Shown here: positions 48,471 to 58,112 of the stretch, one piece after another | Layout of the letters: the number at the start of each line of letters is the position of its first letter | Numbering within the stretch: position 1 is the first letter of the stretch | Source of the DNA: Bacillus sp. CGMCC 1.16541 | GTDB lineage: Bacteria > Bacillota > Bacilli > Bacillales > Bacillaceae_H | Length of the DNA stretch: 64,000 bases | NCBI RefSeq assembly: GCF_003184905.1 | Contig: NZ_QFRU01000019.1 | Span: 29,132-93,131 of the forward strand | Reading direction: 5' to 3' | Position numbers and translations under genes: made by a program | The notes under the pieces: generated by a model | Database searches by the model: none | The model's input: the letters and a program-made list of their open reading frames with translations, nothing else | Told to the model about the DNA's origin: nothing

Positions 48471-50186
48471 TTAATCTTCCATTGTCGATAAATCACCCGT
48501 TGGTAAATCAAGTTCCCACGCTTTTAAGACGCGGCGCATAATTTTACCACTACGTGTTTTTGGTAGCTTGTCGCGGAACTCAATTTCACGTGGCGCTGCA
48601 TGAGCCGCTAAGCCTTTCTTCACAAATTGACGGATATCTTCAATTAATTCTTCAGATTCTGTATAACCATCACGCAGTGCGATAAATGCTTTAATAATTT
48701 CTCCTCGAACTGGATCTGGCTTACCGATAACCCCTGCTTCTGCTACTGCTGGATGTTCAACAAGTTTACTTTCAACTTCGAACGGTCCAACACGCTCACC
48801 AGCTGTCATAATAACATCATCAATGCGGCCTTGGAACCAGAAATATCCTTCTTCGTCCATGTATGCTGAATCTCCAGATACATACCAATCACCTGGCATA
48901 AAGTATGATTCATACTTCTCTTTGTTATTCCAAATAGTATACATCATGGAAGGCCAACCTTTTTTAATGGCTAAATTACCCATGCGATATGGAGGAAGTT
49001 CATTCCCTTGGTCATCAACGATTGCCGCTTGCACGCCTGGAATTGGTTTACCCATTGAACCTGGCTTTACTTCCATACAAGGGTAGTTACAAATGGTTTG
49101 AGCGCCGGTTTCAGTCATCCACCATGTGTCATGGATACGATTGTTGAACACTTTCACACCCCAACGTACTACTTCAGGGTTTAGAGGTTCACCCACACTT
49201 AAAATGTGGCGTAATCCACTTAAATCGTACTTCTTCACTAAATCATCGCCTGCACCCATTAACATACGAAATGCAGTTGGAGCACTATACCAAACCGTTA
49301 CTCCATAATCTTCAAGAGCTTGGTACCAATTATCCGGGCTAAAACGACCACCAATAATAACGTTAGACGCTCCCGCTAACCACGGACCAAAGATACCATA
49401 AGCAGTCCCTGTAACCCATCCCGGATCAGCTGTACACCAATACACATCATCATCTTTTAAATCTAGCACCCATTTAGCTGTCTGATAGTGTTGTACCATT
49501 GCATTATGTACATGCAGTACACCTTTTGGTTTTCCAGTAGAGCCCGATGTGTAGTGTAACAATAAACCATCTGTGCGATCTACCCACTCAATTTGTAGCT
49601 CTTTACTTGCTTCTTTTAAACGCTTATGGAAATCTAAATAAGGGCCTTCTTCTGTAACATTTTCACCTACAAGAAGAACATGTTTCAGTGCAGGTAATTC
49701 ATTGACGGGAACACGTTGAAGTAATTCTGGAGTTGTAATTAATACTTTCGCATCGCTATCTTCTAAACGATCTTTCACTGCGCCTTCCATGAACGCTTCG
49801 AATAGTGGTCCAACGATAGCACCTAGTTTAATTGCGCCTAAGACTGAGAAATATAATTCTGGAGAACGAGGCATAAAGATAAAAACACGATCTCCTTTTT
49901 CCACATCCGCTTGTTTTAATACGTTAGCTGCTTTATTAGAGAAATCTTTCATTTCTTTATACGTGTACTTCTCATCCCTCTTAGCATCACGATAATAAAG
50001 AGCTACTTTGTTCTTTCTAAAAGAGTTCGCGTGCTTATCAATTGCTTCATAAGCAGCATTAACCTTACCAGTTTCATACCATGAAAATTCTTTCTCCACT
50101 TCTGACCAATCAAACGTTTCATACGCTTGGTTGTAGTCCTGTAAGTTATAATCCCCTTTTGTTACAGGAAGCGCTTCCACTTTCAT
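48471..50186 (-). CDS. acsA: Acetyl-CoA synthetase
   Basis: 571 residues from the ATG at 50184-50186 with AAGGGGGAG upstream; the longer frame to 50234 overlaps the promoter. It activates acetate to acetyl-CoA through acetyl-adenylate. The AMP-binding P-loop YTSGSTGKPKG is near 220, and the C-terminal PKTRSGKIMRRVL carries the catalytic lysine that AcuA acetylates. It is divergent from acuABC, which controls its acetylation state. Confidence 0.97.
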   Translation of the reverse strand: MKVEALPVTKGDYNLQDYNQAYETFDWSEVEKEFSWYETGKVNAAYEAIDKHANSFRKNKVALYYRDAKRDEKYTYKEMKDFSNKAANVLKQADVEKGDRVFIFMPRSPELYFSVLGAIKLGAIVGPLFEAFMEGAVKDRLEDSDAKVLITTPELLQRVPVNELPALKHVLLVGENVTEEGPYLDFHKRLKEASKELQIEWVDRTDGLLLHYTSGSTGKPKGVLHVHNAMVQHYQTAKWVLDLKDDDVYWCTADPGWVTGTAYGIFGPWLAGASNVIIGGRFSPDNWYQALEDYGVTVWYSAPTAFRMLMGAGDDLVKKYDLSGLRHILSVGEPLNPEVVRWGVKVFNNRIHDTWWMTETGAQTICNYPCMEVKPGSMGKPIPGVQAAIVDDQGNELPPYRMGNLAIKKGWPSMMYTIWNNKEKYESYFMPGDWYVSGDSAYMDEEGYFWFQGRIDDVIMTAGERVGPFEVESKLVEHPAVAEAGVIGKPDPVRGEIIKAFIALRDGYTESEELIEDIRQFVKKGLAAHAAPREIEFRDKLPKTRSGKIMRRVLKAWELDLPTGDLSTMED

Positions 50187-50222
50187 CACAAACTCCCCCT
50201 TATGTATGAAATATACAAGCCT

Positions 50223-50251
50223 ATTATAATACAAATTTTAACTTTTCTCAA
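50223..50251 (-). promoter_or_regulatory. Sigma-A promoter of acsA
   Basis: On the minus strand TTGAGA (50246-50251), a 17-base spacer, then TATAAT (50223-50228). Transcription would start about 30 bp before the acsA ATG. Confidence 0.75.
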
Positions 50252-50348
50252 TTTTAAAAATATTCATTTAGAAAATTAGTAGAAAAGTCGTTATACAACC
50301 TAATATTCTACTTAATCTATCAATTTCCTTTAAAATATGTTATTTTTT

Positions 50349-50384
50349 TGAAAACGCTTTATATTCTGCTTTTTTATGTATAAT
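50349..50384 (+). promoter_or_regulatory. acuABC promoter with cre-like site
   Basis: TATAAT (50379-50384) is a good -10 box with a poor -35. TGAAAACGCTTTAT (50349-50362) matches the cre core with mismatches only in the last two positions and overlaps the -35 region, as expected for CcpA repression of acetate-use genes. Confidence 0.55.
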
Positions 50385-50427
50385 AAAATAGATACTATTT
50401 TTTATGAAAACTCAGGTGGTGAATAAG

Positions 50428-51060
50428 ATGGATCATTCAAAAACCTATAATGCAAAAGAATTAAAGACATCAATTGGGACAATCGTTGTAGAAGGTCCAG
50501 TTCCTTCTCATAAATTAAAAGATTTCGAGTTTCATGAACAACTTGTTGCTTTCAGACCTCCAGAACAACAGAAGAAAGCATTACTTGAAATTGCGGACTT
50601 ACCGGAGGGACGCATTTTAATTGCCCGACATTTAGATACCATTATTGGATATGTTACATACCTCTACCCTGATCCATTAGAAAGATGGTCAGAAGGCAAC
50701 ATCGAGAATTTAATTGAACTTGGAGCCATCGAAGTAGCCGCTCCATTTCGAGGGTATGAAATTGGTAAAAATCTACTAAAAGTATCGATGATGGATGATG
50801 CGATGGAAGATTATATTATTATTACAACTGAATATTATTGGCATTGGGATCTAAAAGGAACGGGTTTAAATGTTTGGGATTATCGTAAAGTGATGGAAAA
50901 AATGATGCAAGCAGGTGGTTTAGAGTGGTTTGCAACCGATGATCCAGAAATTAGTTCCCATCCCGCTAACTGCTTAATGGCTCGAATCGGTAAACGAATT
51001 AAGCCACATACAATACAGGAATTTGATCAACTACGCTTTCAAAATCGATTTATGTATTAA
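50428..51060 (+). CDS. acuA: Acetyltransferase AcuA (GNAT family)
   Basis: 210 residues from the ATG at 50428 with AGGTGGTG upstream, exactly the length of B. subtilis AcuA; an in-frame ATG at 50404 adds eight residues. It acetylates the active-site lysine of AcsA and so shuts acetate activation. The GNAT acetyl-CoA-binding region is IELGAIEVAAPFRGYEIGKNLL near 95-116, and TTEYYWHWDLKGTGLNVWDYRK is highly conserved in the family. It is first of acuABC. Confidence 0.95.
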   Translation: MDHSKTYNAKELKTSIGTIVVEGPVPSHKLKDFEFHEQLVAFRPPEQQKKALLEIADLPEGRILIARHLDTIIGYVTYLYPDPLERWSEGNIENLIELGAIEVAAPFRGYEIGKNLLKVSMMDDAMEDYIIITTEYYWHWDLKGTGLNVWDYRKVMEKMMQAGGLEWFATDDPEISSHPANCLMARIGKRIKPHTIQEFDQLRFQNRFMY

Positions 51061-51117
51061 TACCGTTCATCGCAGTCTCAACATACTTGATATCACTAAA
51101 CAAGGAGTCGTTTCTAT

Positions 51118-51762
51118 ATGATTGTTGAAGAGATGATGATTCAAGATGTCATTACATTAAAGCCTACTAATACGATTGAAGAAGCTATTAAACTACTTGA
51201 AACGCATAAAATTAGACATATTCCAATCGTAAATGACAACAACGAATTAGCCGGGATTATTTCAGACCGTGATGTTCGTGACGCTAGTCCGTCGATTTTC
51301 CATCGAGATAGTCACTTAGAAGACTTACAAAAACCTTTAAAAGCCATTATGAAAACATCAATTATTACTGCTCATCCGCTTGACTTTGTAGAAGAAGTCG
51401 CATCTGTTTTTTATGAACATCAAATCGGATGCCTTCCAATCACAAAAGGAAATCAATTAGTGGGCATTATTACCGAGCGAGACCTTTTACATACACTCAT
51501 TCAATTAACTGGTGCTCATCAACCTGGCTCACAAATTGAAGTGAAGGTGGAAAATAAAGCCGGTGTTTTAAGTGAAGTAACCTCGATGTTTAGAAAACAA
51601 AAAATTAATATTTTAAGTGTGCTCGTTTATCCTGACAAAGATGAGCACTACAAGATTATTGTTTTTCGCATTCAAACATTAAATCCAACGGTGATGATTA
51701 CTAAATTAAAAGATGAAGGCTATGACGTACTGTGGCCTAATTTACCAGGAATACCTTTATGA
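51118..51762 (+). CDS. acuB: AcuB, CBS-ACT domain protein
   Basis: 214 residues: two CBS domains (about 1-135, with HIPIVNDNNELAGIISDRDV and CLPITKGNQLVGIITERDL) and a C-terminal ACT domain (140-214). CBS and ACT domains bind nucleotides and small ligands, so it probably tunes the AcuA/AcuC acetylation switch; its precise role is not settled. The AAGGAG site lies 10 bases upstream. The stop overlaps the acuC start in an ATGA. Confidence 0.94.
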   Translation: MIVEEMMIQDVITLKPTNTIEEAIKLLETHKIRHIPIVNDNNELAGIISDRDVRDASPSIFHRDSHLEDLQKPLKAIMKTSIITAHPLDFVEEVASVFYEHQIGCLPITKGNQLVGIITERDLLHTLIQLTGAHQPGSQIEVKVENKAGVLSEVTSMFRKQKINILSVLVYPDKDEHYKIIVFRIQTLNPTVMITKLKDEGYDVLWPNLPGIPL

Positions 51763-52928
51763 CAAAAAAAGATTGCATATTTGTTTATTCAGAGGAATTT
51801 TTGAATTATAAATTTAGTAACAATCACCCGTTTAATCAATTACGCGTAAGGCTCACATATGACTTATTAAATGAAGTTGGTGCACTACGGACGGAAGACA
51901 TCATTCCACCTCGTATGGCAACAGATGAAGAACTAAGCTTAGTACATGACCCTAATTATATTCAAGCTGTACAGTTAGCCAGTGAAGGAAAATTGCCGTC
52001 TGAAAAAGCGACCGACTACGGTTTAGGCACGGAAGACACCCCGATTTTCCCGAACATGCACGAAGCTAGTGCTTACCTAGTGGGTGGTACACTCACAGCC
52101 GTTGATCAAGTAATGACAGGAAAAGTCAATCACGCATTAAGCCTAGGTGGTGGACTGCATCACGGATTTAGAGGCAAAGCATCTGGTTTCTGTATTTATA
52201 ATGATAGCTCCGTTGCCATTAAATACATGCAACAAAAGTACGGGGCAAGAGTTCTTTATGTTGATACCGATGCTCATCACGGAGATGGGGTACAATGGAC
52301 ATTTTACGATGATCCAAATGTTTGTACGCTCTCCATTCATGAAACTGGAAGATATCTCTTCCCTGGAACCGGAAATGTAAATGAGCGTGGTCATAGTGAA
52401 GGATATGGCTATTCGTTTAACATTCCTGTTGATGCTTACACCGAGGATGATTCCTGGCTTGAAGTCTACAAATCTTCATTAAAAGAAGTAGCAGCATTTT
52501 TCAAGCCAGATGTGATTTTAACTCAAAATGGGGTAGATTCTCATTACTATGATCCATTAACACATCTTTGTGGAACCACTCGTATGTATCGAGAAATTCC
52601 TAAATTGGCTCATGAAATTGCGCATGAGTATTGTAATGGTCGATGGATTGCGGTTGGTGGAGGAGGATATGATATTTGGCGTGTTGTTCCGAGAGCTTGG
52701 TCATTTATTTGGTTAGAAATGATTGGACAACAAGACATCAAAGGTCCACTTCCTCACACATGGATTGATAAATGGTCAAAAGTCGCTCCATTACCGATTT
52801 GCAAAGAATGGGATGATCACGATGGACTATATGAACCGATTCCAAGAAAGCCAGAAATCACAGAGAAAAACAACCAAACTCTCAATAAAGCTTTGTTTCC
52901 AATTCGTCAGCATCTTAAAAATGCTTAG
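51759..52928 (+). CDS. acuC: AcuC, acetoin utilisation / AcsA deacetylase
   Basis: A 389-residue class I/II histone-deacetylase-like zinc hydrolase. It removes the acetyl group from AcsA and restores activity. The active-site pair GGGLHHGF (near 128-135) and the zinc-binding DTDAHHGDGVQ (near 169-179), with a later LTQNGVDSHYYDPL, are intact. It is coupled to acuB by a four-base overlap. A strong terminator follows. Confidence 0.96.
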   Translation: MTKKDCIFVYSEEFLNYKFSNNHPFNQLRVRLTYDLLNEVGALRTEDIIPPRMATDEELSLVHDPNYIQAVQLASEGKLPSEKATDYGLGTEDTPIFPNMHEASAYLVGGTLTAVDQVMTGKVNHALSLGGGLHHGFRGKASGFCIYNDSSVAIKYMQQKYGARVLYVDTDAHHGDGVQWTFYDDPNVCTLSIHETGRYLFPGTGNVNERGHSEGYGYSFNIPVDAYTEDDSWLEVYKSSLKEVAAFFKPDVILTQNGVDSHYYDPLTHLCGTTRMYREIPKLAHEIAHEYCNGRWIAVGGGGYDIWRVVPRAWSFIWLEMIGQQDIKGPLPHTWIDKWSKVAPLPICKEWDDHDGLYEPIPRKPEITEKNNQTLNKALFPIRQHLKNA

Positions 52929-52965
52929 ATTAACCCCTACGCATTTAATGTAATCCATAGAAAAC

Positions 52966-53026
52966 AAAAATCCCCTGCATTCTCTACTCATTCATTTCCT
53001 AAATGTAGAATGCAGGGGGTTTTTAT
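52966..53026. terminator. Bidirectional terminator between acuC and motS
   Basis: AATCCCCTGCATTCT pairs with AGAATGCAGGGGGTTTTT around a 25-base loop. T-tract on the plus side and an A-rich flank on the other. Confidence 0.88.
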
Positions 53027-53074
53027 TGTTTATATCAAACGAACATCCTCTATCACATTTGACACGATCTAAAT

Positions 53075-53869
53075 CTATTCAACTTCTCCATTTTTTTTCG
53101 GATCAGAAATCACAATTTCAACTCTACGATTCTTTTGTAAGTTTTCAGGAGTTGTATTCGAAACCAATGGACGCGTATCTCCATACCCTACTGCAATAAA
53201 ACGAGTTGAATCAACATCATTCTTTGAAATAAAGTAACGAATCACACTACTCGCTCTAGCTGTTGACAATTCCCAATTTGAAGGATAACGATAGGTAGTA
53301 ATAGGACGATTATCAGTATGACCTTCAATCTTAACATAGTTAGGAATAGTCGAAATGAGATTACCAATTTTATCAAGAAGAGGGTAAGCGTGAGAAAGTA
53401 GAACCGCCTCACCTGTATCAAAAAGAATTTGCTCTTGTAAAACGAGAACAACACCTCGGTCATCTCGATTTACTAGAACAACATCCGTTAAATTTGATTC
53501 CTCTAAATAACTTTGTACCTCAACTAATATTTCGTCTAGAGAAATAGACCCTTCCGCCGTACTTGCTACAGAACTCTGCGCACCATTCTCTTGTGCGTGT
53601 TGAAATTGTGTTGCTTGATGAGGCTTACCCTCTACACTTTTGACAGTAGAGGACTCCATGTAATCGAAAGGAATGACAGACTGATTGTACTCAAAAATTT
53701 CACTACGCTGAAATGACTGTGCTAGTGCTCTAAACTTCACATTGTCAATTTGAGACATTGAAAAGAGTAAAATAAAAAACACGAGAATTAACGTCACTAA
53801 GTCTGAAAACGTCACAAGCCATTTTTGGTCTCCTGATGAAGAGGAAGAACGCTTCTTTCTTCTACGCAT
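53075..53869 (-). CDS. motS: Flagellar stator protein MotS (MotB-like)
   Basis: 264 residues. A basic N-terminus precedes one membrane helix (about 17-39) with the ion-binding Asp23 in [13 protein letters not shown]-terminal OmpA/MotB peptidoglycan-binding domain (about 140-255) contains GHTDNRPI and [17 protein letters not shown]. The location beside ccpA and MotP identifies it as MotS of the sodium-driven MotPS stator rather than proton-driven MotB. The ATG lies within the end of motP. Confidence 0.93.
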   Translation of the reverse strand: MRRRKKRSSSSSGDQKWLVTFSDLVTLILVFFILLFSMSQIDNVKFRALAQSFQRSEIFEYNQSVIPFDYMESSTVKSVEGKPHQATQFQHAQENGAQSSVASTAEGSISLDEILVEVQSYLEESNLTDVVLVNRDDRGVVLVLQEQILFDTGEAVLLSHAYPLLDKIGNLISTIPNYVKIEGHTDNRPITTYRYPSNWELSTARASSVIRYFISKNDVDSTRFIAVGYGDTRPLVSNTTPENLQKNRRVEIVISDPKKNGEVE

Positions 53870-54671
53870 TCAAGACACCCTCTTCTTCAACCACTTTTTC
53901 CTTTAGTCGCTCGTTAACTGGTAAGAAAGCTCCCAGTTTCTCTTCTAAAATTTTAGGATTTTGACCAGCTTGAACACCAATAACTCCTTCAATGACAATT
54001 TGCTTTATAAATACTTCTTTTTCAGTCTTGACTGATAGTTTGGAAGCAATTGGATATAAAAGTAAGTTTGACATTAATGATCCATAAAGGGTTGTTAATA
54101 ACGCCAATGCCATGTTAGGACCTAATGTAGCTGGGTCGTTTAAACTTTTTAACATGAGTACTAGTCCAATTAATGTCCCAATCATTCCCCAAGCGGGTGC
54201 AAATTCACCTGCTTTTTCAAAAATACTTCGACCCTTTGCGTGACGTTCTTCCATTGCAATAATTTCAGCTGTCATAATATCATTGATGACTTCTGGCTCA
54301 ACACCGTCAATAGCCAAAAGAACACCTTTTTTAATGAAAGGATCTTCAAGGATTTCCATTTCTGCTTCTAGTGAAAGTAGTCCTTCACGGCGTGCTTTTT
54401 CAGATAACGATACAAAAGTATCGATGAGTTCTTTTAGATTCTGATCGTTTGTATTAAATGCTTGCTTTCCTACTTGAAAGACACCTTTTAAATCGGACAT
54501 TGGAAAACTAATTAACAGCGCTCCAAGTACACCACCTAATACAATTAAAAGAGACGATAGACTAACAAAAGCTGCGAAGCCTGTTAGACCACCACTAGAA
54601 ACAATACCAAGAATAACCATTCCTATACCGATAACTAGTCCAATCGGTGTAAGCACATCAAACTTTTTCAT
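53862..54671 (-). CDS. motP: Flagellar stator protein MotP (MotA-like)
   Basis: 269 residues with four membrane helices (about 8-25, 32-55, 150-172, 180-202) and a large cytosolic loop. The last pair contains [20 protein letters not shown] and the conserved proline-containing [15 protein letters not shown]. With MotS it forms the Na+-driven torque unit that works best at raised pH and Na+. The 8-bp overlap with motS implies coupled translation. It lies directly downstream of ccpA. Confidence 0.93.
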   Translation of the reverse strand: MKKFDVLTPIGLVIGIGMVILGIVSSGGLTGFAAFVSLSSLLIVLGGVLGALLISFPMSDLKGVFQVGKQAFNTNDQNLKELIDTFVSLSEKARREGLLSLEAEMEILEDPFIKKGVLLAIDGVEPEVINDIMTAEIIAMEERHAKGRSIFEKAGEFAPAWGMIGTLIGLVLMLKSLNDPATLGPNMALALLTTLYGSLMSNLLLYPIASKLSVKTEKEVFIKQIVIEGVIGVQAGQNPKILEEKLGAFLPVNERLKEKVVEEEGVLNA

Positions 54672-54726
54672 AATTCCTCTCCCTGTCGACTAAAAACTTC
54701 TTTCCTTTTTTATATCGACAAGTTTT

Positions 54727-55725
54727 TTATTTTGTTGATTGTCTGTACTCAATTCGATGTGGAAGTTGAACAATATTGCTATCCACTGTTTCTTTGTTCA
54801 TATATTTTGTTAATAAGCGCATAGCAACTGCTCCAATATCATACATCGGCTGAACAACTGTCGTTAGTTGTGGACGTACCATTGTTGATAATCTTGTATT
54901 ATCAAAGCCCACTACCTCAATATCGTTTGGAACGTTTAAGCCACGATCTTGAGCTCCGTGGATAACACCTAACGCCATTTCGTCTGTTCCAACAAACACA
55001 GCAGTTGGTTTTTCATTTTCTTCAAGAAGCTTTTCAATAGCTTCAATCCCTGAATCGTACGTGTAATCTCCTTCTACAACGTATGCTTCACGAAGAGATA
55101 GGCCACTTTCTGTTAACGCGCGTTCGTATCCTTTTACTTTCTTTTCTTTATTGATAGGTTCTTCTAATGTCCCTGATACAAATGCAATTTTCTCATGTCC
55201 GTTATCAATTAACGCTTTTACAGCATCATATGAGGCTTGTTCATAATCAATTGTGACAGATGGAATTTGATTTGTAGACTCGATAGAAGCAGCTAATACA
55301 ATAGGTACAGGTGACTTTTTCAACTCTTCCACATGGGATTCTGTTACATTACCGCTCATAAAGATAATACCGTCCACTTGTTTACCCAACATTGTGTTCA
55401 ATAAGTGTAACTCTTTATCTTGGTTTTGGTCTGAGTTACTTAAGATAATATTATATTTATACATCGTTGCAATATCTTCAATTCCACGTGCAAGCTCTGC
55501 ATAAAAAATGTTTGAGATATCAGGAATGATAACACCAACCGTTGTTGTCTTCTTGCTTGCAAGTCCTCTCGCCACAGCATTTGGACGATAACCTAGACGT
55601 TCAATTGTTTCTAATACCTTTTTACGTGTAGATGGTTTTACATTAGGATTACCATTTACAACACGAGAAACAGTTGCCATTGACACACTCGCTTCTCTTG
55701 CTACATCATATATTGTTACATTCAC
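54727..55725 (-). CDS. ccpA: Catabolite control protein A
   Basis: A 332-residue LacI-family master regulator that, with HPr-Ser46-P, binds cre sites. The N-terminal helix-turn-helix [21 protein letters not shown] and hinge [17 protein letters not shown] are near-identical to B. subtilis CcpA, followed by the periplasmic-binding-protein-like core. The start is GTG (55723-55725) with AAGGAG nine bases upstream. Its own targets here plausibly include ackA and acuABC. A terminator separates it from aroA, so it probably has its own promoter. Confidence 0.97.
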   Translation of the reverse strand: MNVTIYDVAREASVSMATVSRVVNGNPNVKPSTRKKVLETIERLGYRPNAVARGLASKKTTTVGVIIPDISNIFYAELARGIEDIATMYKYNIILSNSDQNQDKELHLLNTMLGKQVDGIIFMSGNVTESHVEELKKSPVPIVLAASIESTNQIPSVTIDYEQASYDAVKALIDNGHEKIAFVSGTLEEPINKEKKVKGYERALTESGLSLREAYVVEGDYTYDSGIEAIEKLLEENEKPTAVFVGTDEMALGVIHGAQDRGLNVPNDIEVVGFDNTRLSTMVRPQLTTVVQPMYDIGAVAMRLLTKYMNKETVDSNIVQLPHRIEYRQSTK

Positions 55726-55830
55726 AACACAACACTCCTTATTTAAAAAACAATTTGTTTTAGTTTACCCTTAATTAAAATTTTGTAATTATGTATATAC
55801 ATAAAACATTTTCACCGAATGTCTTTAATT

Positions 55831-55859
55831 AATATACGACACTCTGTACATGACCGCAA
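55831..55859 (-). promoter_or_regulatory. Putative sigma-A promoter of ccpA
   Basis: On the minus strand TTGCGG (55854-55859), a 17-base spacer, then TATATT (55831-55836), downstream of the aroA terminator and about 100 bp before ccpA. Confidence 0.5.
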
Positions 55860-55910
55860 TGTATTTACGTTGTTTTACGTCAGCATTCATAATATTGTAA
55901 CCTTTCTAAT

Positions 55911-55969
55911 CAAAAAAAGAGACTTCGTGACATAATCAAGTGAAAAGCAAGATTACGAACGAAGTCTCC
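55911..55969 (-). terminator. Terminator of aroA
   Basis: On the minus strand GGAGACTTCGT pairs with ACGAAGTCTC, enclosing a loosely paired ATCTTG/AATCAAG region, followed by TTTTTTTG. Confidence 0.85.
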
Positions 55970-56002
55970 AAATAGCACGTATGGTGTTTAACTTGATTAA
56001 AC

Positions 56003-57079
56003 TTAACTGTTTATATTACATAGTGGCTTTAGCTCTGTAATAAACTCATTAAATTGAGGAATATTCATCTGTTGTGCTGAATCGGATAGTGCCACTGCCG
56101 GATCAGGATGAACCTCAGCCATTACACCGTCTGCTCCAATGGCTAATGCTGCTTTCGCAGTTGGTAATAATAAATCGCGACGACCTGTTGAATGAGTTAC
56201 ATCCACAAAGACAGGTAAATGAGTTTCTTTTTTCAAGATTGGCACTGCAGAAATGTCTAACGTGTTACGTGTAGCACGCTCATACGTACGAATACCACGT
56301 TCACATAAAATAATTTGATCATTTCCTCTTGAGATAATATACTCAGCGGCATTAATAAACTCATCAATCGTTGCTGCTAATCCTCTTTTCAACAGCACCG
56401 GTTTGTTTACAGAACCTGCTGCTTTTAATAATTCAAAGTTTTGCATGTTTCGAGCACCAATTTGAATGACATCAATGTAATCAAGAGCGGTTTCAATATC
56501 TGCTGGATTCACAATTTCACTAATCACTGCCATGTCATATTTATCAGCTACTTGTTTTAAAATCTTTAATCCCTCTAGTCCTAAACCCTGGAAATCGTAA
56601 GGTGAAGTCCTTGGCTTGTAAGCACCACCGCGCAATAGTTTAACACCTTGCTTTTTAGCCGCCTCTGCAACAGCTGCCACTTGCTCATAACTTTCAACTG
56701 CACAAGGTCCAATAATAAAATGTTGCTGACCATCACCAATTTTTTCACCTTTTATATCGACAATTGTATTTTCGGCTTTTTTCTTACGCGAAACAAGTAA
56801 CGCTTTACGGTGATCATCTTGCTGTAACTCAAGATTTGCTTTAAAAATCTCTTTGAAAATATGTTGAAGCGTAGAGGTTTCAAACGGTCCATTGTTATTT
56901 TCTTGAATTAAATCTAACATTGCACGCTCACGAACTGGATCAAAACGATTTGTTCCTTGTACTTCTTTTAACTTTCCTACTTCTTGTACAAGTCGTCCAC
57001 GCTCATTAATTAGGTTTAATAGTTGTAAATTCAACTCATCGATTTGGGTACGTAGTTCTGTTAATTTTTGATTTGACAT
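56003..57079 (-). CDS. aroA: DAHP synthase with N-terminal chorismate mutase
   Basis: 358 residues from the ATG at 57077-57079, matching the B. subtilis AroA length; an ATG three codons earlier is too close to the GGAGAGGG ribosome binding site. The N-terminal AroQ-type chorismate mutase (1-90, [21 protein letters not shown]) acts as regulator. The DAHP synthase barrel (about 105-350) joins PEP and erythrose 4-phosphate; [27 protein letters not shown] and [13 protein letters not shown] are diagnostic. It is the entry step to aromatic amino acids. An unusual leader upstream resembles a TRAP target. Confidence 0.96.
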   Translation of the reverse strand: MSNQKLTELRTQIDELNLQLLNLINERGRLVQEVGKLKEVQGTNRFDPVRERAMLDLIQENNNGPFETSTLQHIFKEIFKANLELQQDDHRKALLVSRKKKAENTIVDIKGEKIGDGQQHFIIGPCAVESYEQVAAVAEAAKKQGVKLLRGGAYKPRTSPYDFQGLGLEGLKILKQVADKYDMAVISEIVNPADIETALDYIDVIQIGARNMQNFELLKAAGSVNKPVLLKRGLAATIDEFINAAEYIISRGNDQIILCERGIRTYERATRNTLDISAVPILKKETHLPVFVDVTHSTGRRDLLLPTAKAALAIGADGVMAEVHPDPAVALSDSAQQMNIPQFNEFITELKPLCNINS

Positions 57080-57088
57080 ATCATCCAT

Positions 57089-57460
57089 CCCTCTCCATTA
57101 ATACGCTTATTTTGACTATTATTTACATGATCTTCTATTGAAATAATGACCGTATTTTTAAATAGTTTCGCTAAAATGAATAGATCTTGATATGGTTAAT
57201 ACATAAGTGGATAATAAAAGAAAAGCATTTTGGAAGCCCCCTTTTTAAAGAGGAGAAGAGGTAAAAATAAAATACTAACAAACACTCAACTAAACTCATC
57301 GACTCTTCTCTCTACTCAACTAGTCTCAACTCACTTCATTAGTGAACAACTTCTGCCTTTACACTAAATCAACGAAAACATAGACACCTTGCACTTTCAT
57401 CACTATCGTCTCGGTAGAATTGTTCACGTCGATTATAACAAAATATGAAGTATATGCCTA
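57089..57460 (-). promoter_or_regulatory. Long aroA leader with TRAP-like (G/U)AG triplet array
   Basis: On the minus strand TAGGCA (57455-57460) and TATAAT (57432-57437) with 17-base spacing give a start near 57425. The RNA begins with GTGAACAA (57420-57427), complementary to TTGTTCAC (57342-57349). Then ten (G/U)AG triplets occupy 57275-57332: five at two-base spacing, gaps of four and five, three at two-base spacing, and a last one seven bases on. The pyrimidine tract CCTCTTCTCCTCTTT (57247-57261) can pair with the triplet region or with the Shine-Dalgarno GGAGAGGG (57089-57096). This is the layout of TRAP-controlled leaders. Identification is by pattern only. Confidence 0.6.
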
Positions 57461-57532
57461 CCCAAATTATTCTCCTAATTTTTAGTCATCTTATCGTTCG
57501 CCATTTTTCATAAGTGAACAAATTAATAAATA

Positions 57533-57587
57533 AAAGAGCTTTATGAAGTAGCCTCTACATGGACTGCTTCATAAAGCTTCACTTTAT
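57533..57587 (-). terminator. Terminator of ytxJ
   Basis: On the minus strand GAAGCTTTATGAAG pairs with CTTCATAAAGCTC around CAGTCCATGTAGAGGCTA-type loop bases, followed by TTTTATTTATT, a few bases after the ytxJ stop. Confidence 0.85.
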
Positions 57588-57591
57588 TGCT

Positions 57592-57915
57592 TTATTCACT
57601 TACTTGGTTTTCTAACTCACTTTTTGTAATGCGCCAGTGAGACTCATGCCACTTAACCGTACCTTGATGAAATAACAATACTTGTGGCGATTCGTGTTTG
57701 ACACCAAACTCTTCAGCTATGTCATTTGAAAGTGGTCGTGCTTCTTGAACGTGTAAATAATAAGCAGGTAAGACATTGCTTTGTTCCACATAGCTTTTGA
57801 ACTCTTCGAATGCTGCACTACTAATAGGGCAAGTCACACTATGTTTTAAAAATAAAAACTTCTTATGTTCTTCCATAATCTGATTAAATTCTTCTCTCGT
57901 TGAAATCTTCTTCAC
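57592..57915 (-). CDS. ytxJ: Bacilliredoxin-type protein YtxJ (BrxC)
   Basis: 107 residues from the GTG at 57913-57915, with AAAGGA eight bases upstream; an upstream in-frame ATG at 57948 is less likely. A thioredoxin fold with the monothiol active site Cys29 in HSVTCPIS, as in BrxC, which reduces bacillithiol-mixed disulfides. EARPLSNDIAEEFGVKHESPQVLLF is the conserved core. In B. subtilis ytxGHJ form a stress operon; here ytxJ is separated from ytxH by 197 bp with a hairpin between, so it may be partly independent. Confidence 0.9.
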   Translation of the reverse strand: MKKISTREEFNQIMEEHKKFLFLKHSVTCPISSAAFEEFKSYVEQSNVLPAYYLHVQEARPLSNDIAEEFGVKHESPQVLLFHQGTVKWHESHWRITKSELENQVSE

Positions 57916-58063
57916 AGTTCTCTTCCTTTCAAGCATACATGTAATCATTTATGATTCAGCAATGTGTTAACAATTATGCATGCTAATGAATTTGAAATAG
58001 TCTCCTTATTCTAAGCAACTATCTGGTAGAGTAGACACGACGAAACGAAAACAAATACGTGAC

Positions 58064-58109
58064 GAGCCGTGTCAAATAGATATATATACTTCTTCTTTTG
58101 ACACGGCTC
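58064..58109. terminator. Perfect 13-bp hairpin between ytxH and ytxJ
   Basis: GAGCCGTGTCAAA (58064-58076) and TTTGACACGGCTC (58097-58109) form a perfect stem. In the direction of ytxH no T-run follows directly; the T-rich flank (TATTTATTTTG) is on the plus-strand side. It could attenuate ytxGH read-through into ytxJ or stabilise the ytxGH mRNA 3' end. Confidence 0.5.
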
Positions 58110-58112
58110 TAT

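Noticed and set aside
57275..57332. The ACTCAACTA-type repeats read as a simple tandem or CRISPR-like repeat
   Set aside because: The units are short, imperfect and irregularly spaced as direct repeats, whereas read on the minus strand they form evenly spaced (G/U)AG triplets in a leader RNA, which explains them better.
57089..57430. A T-box or leader peptide as the regulator of aroA
   Set aside because: No T-box core (GGTGGNACCGCG) is present, and no short frame with a ribosome binding site and runs of Trp, Tyr or Phe codons was found.
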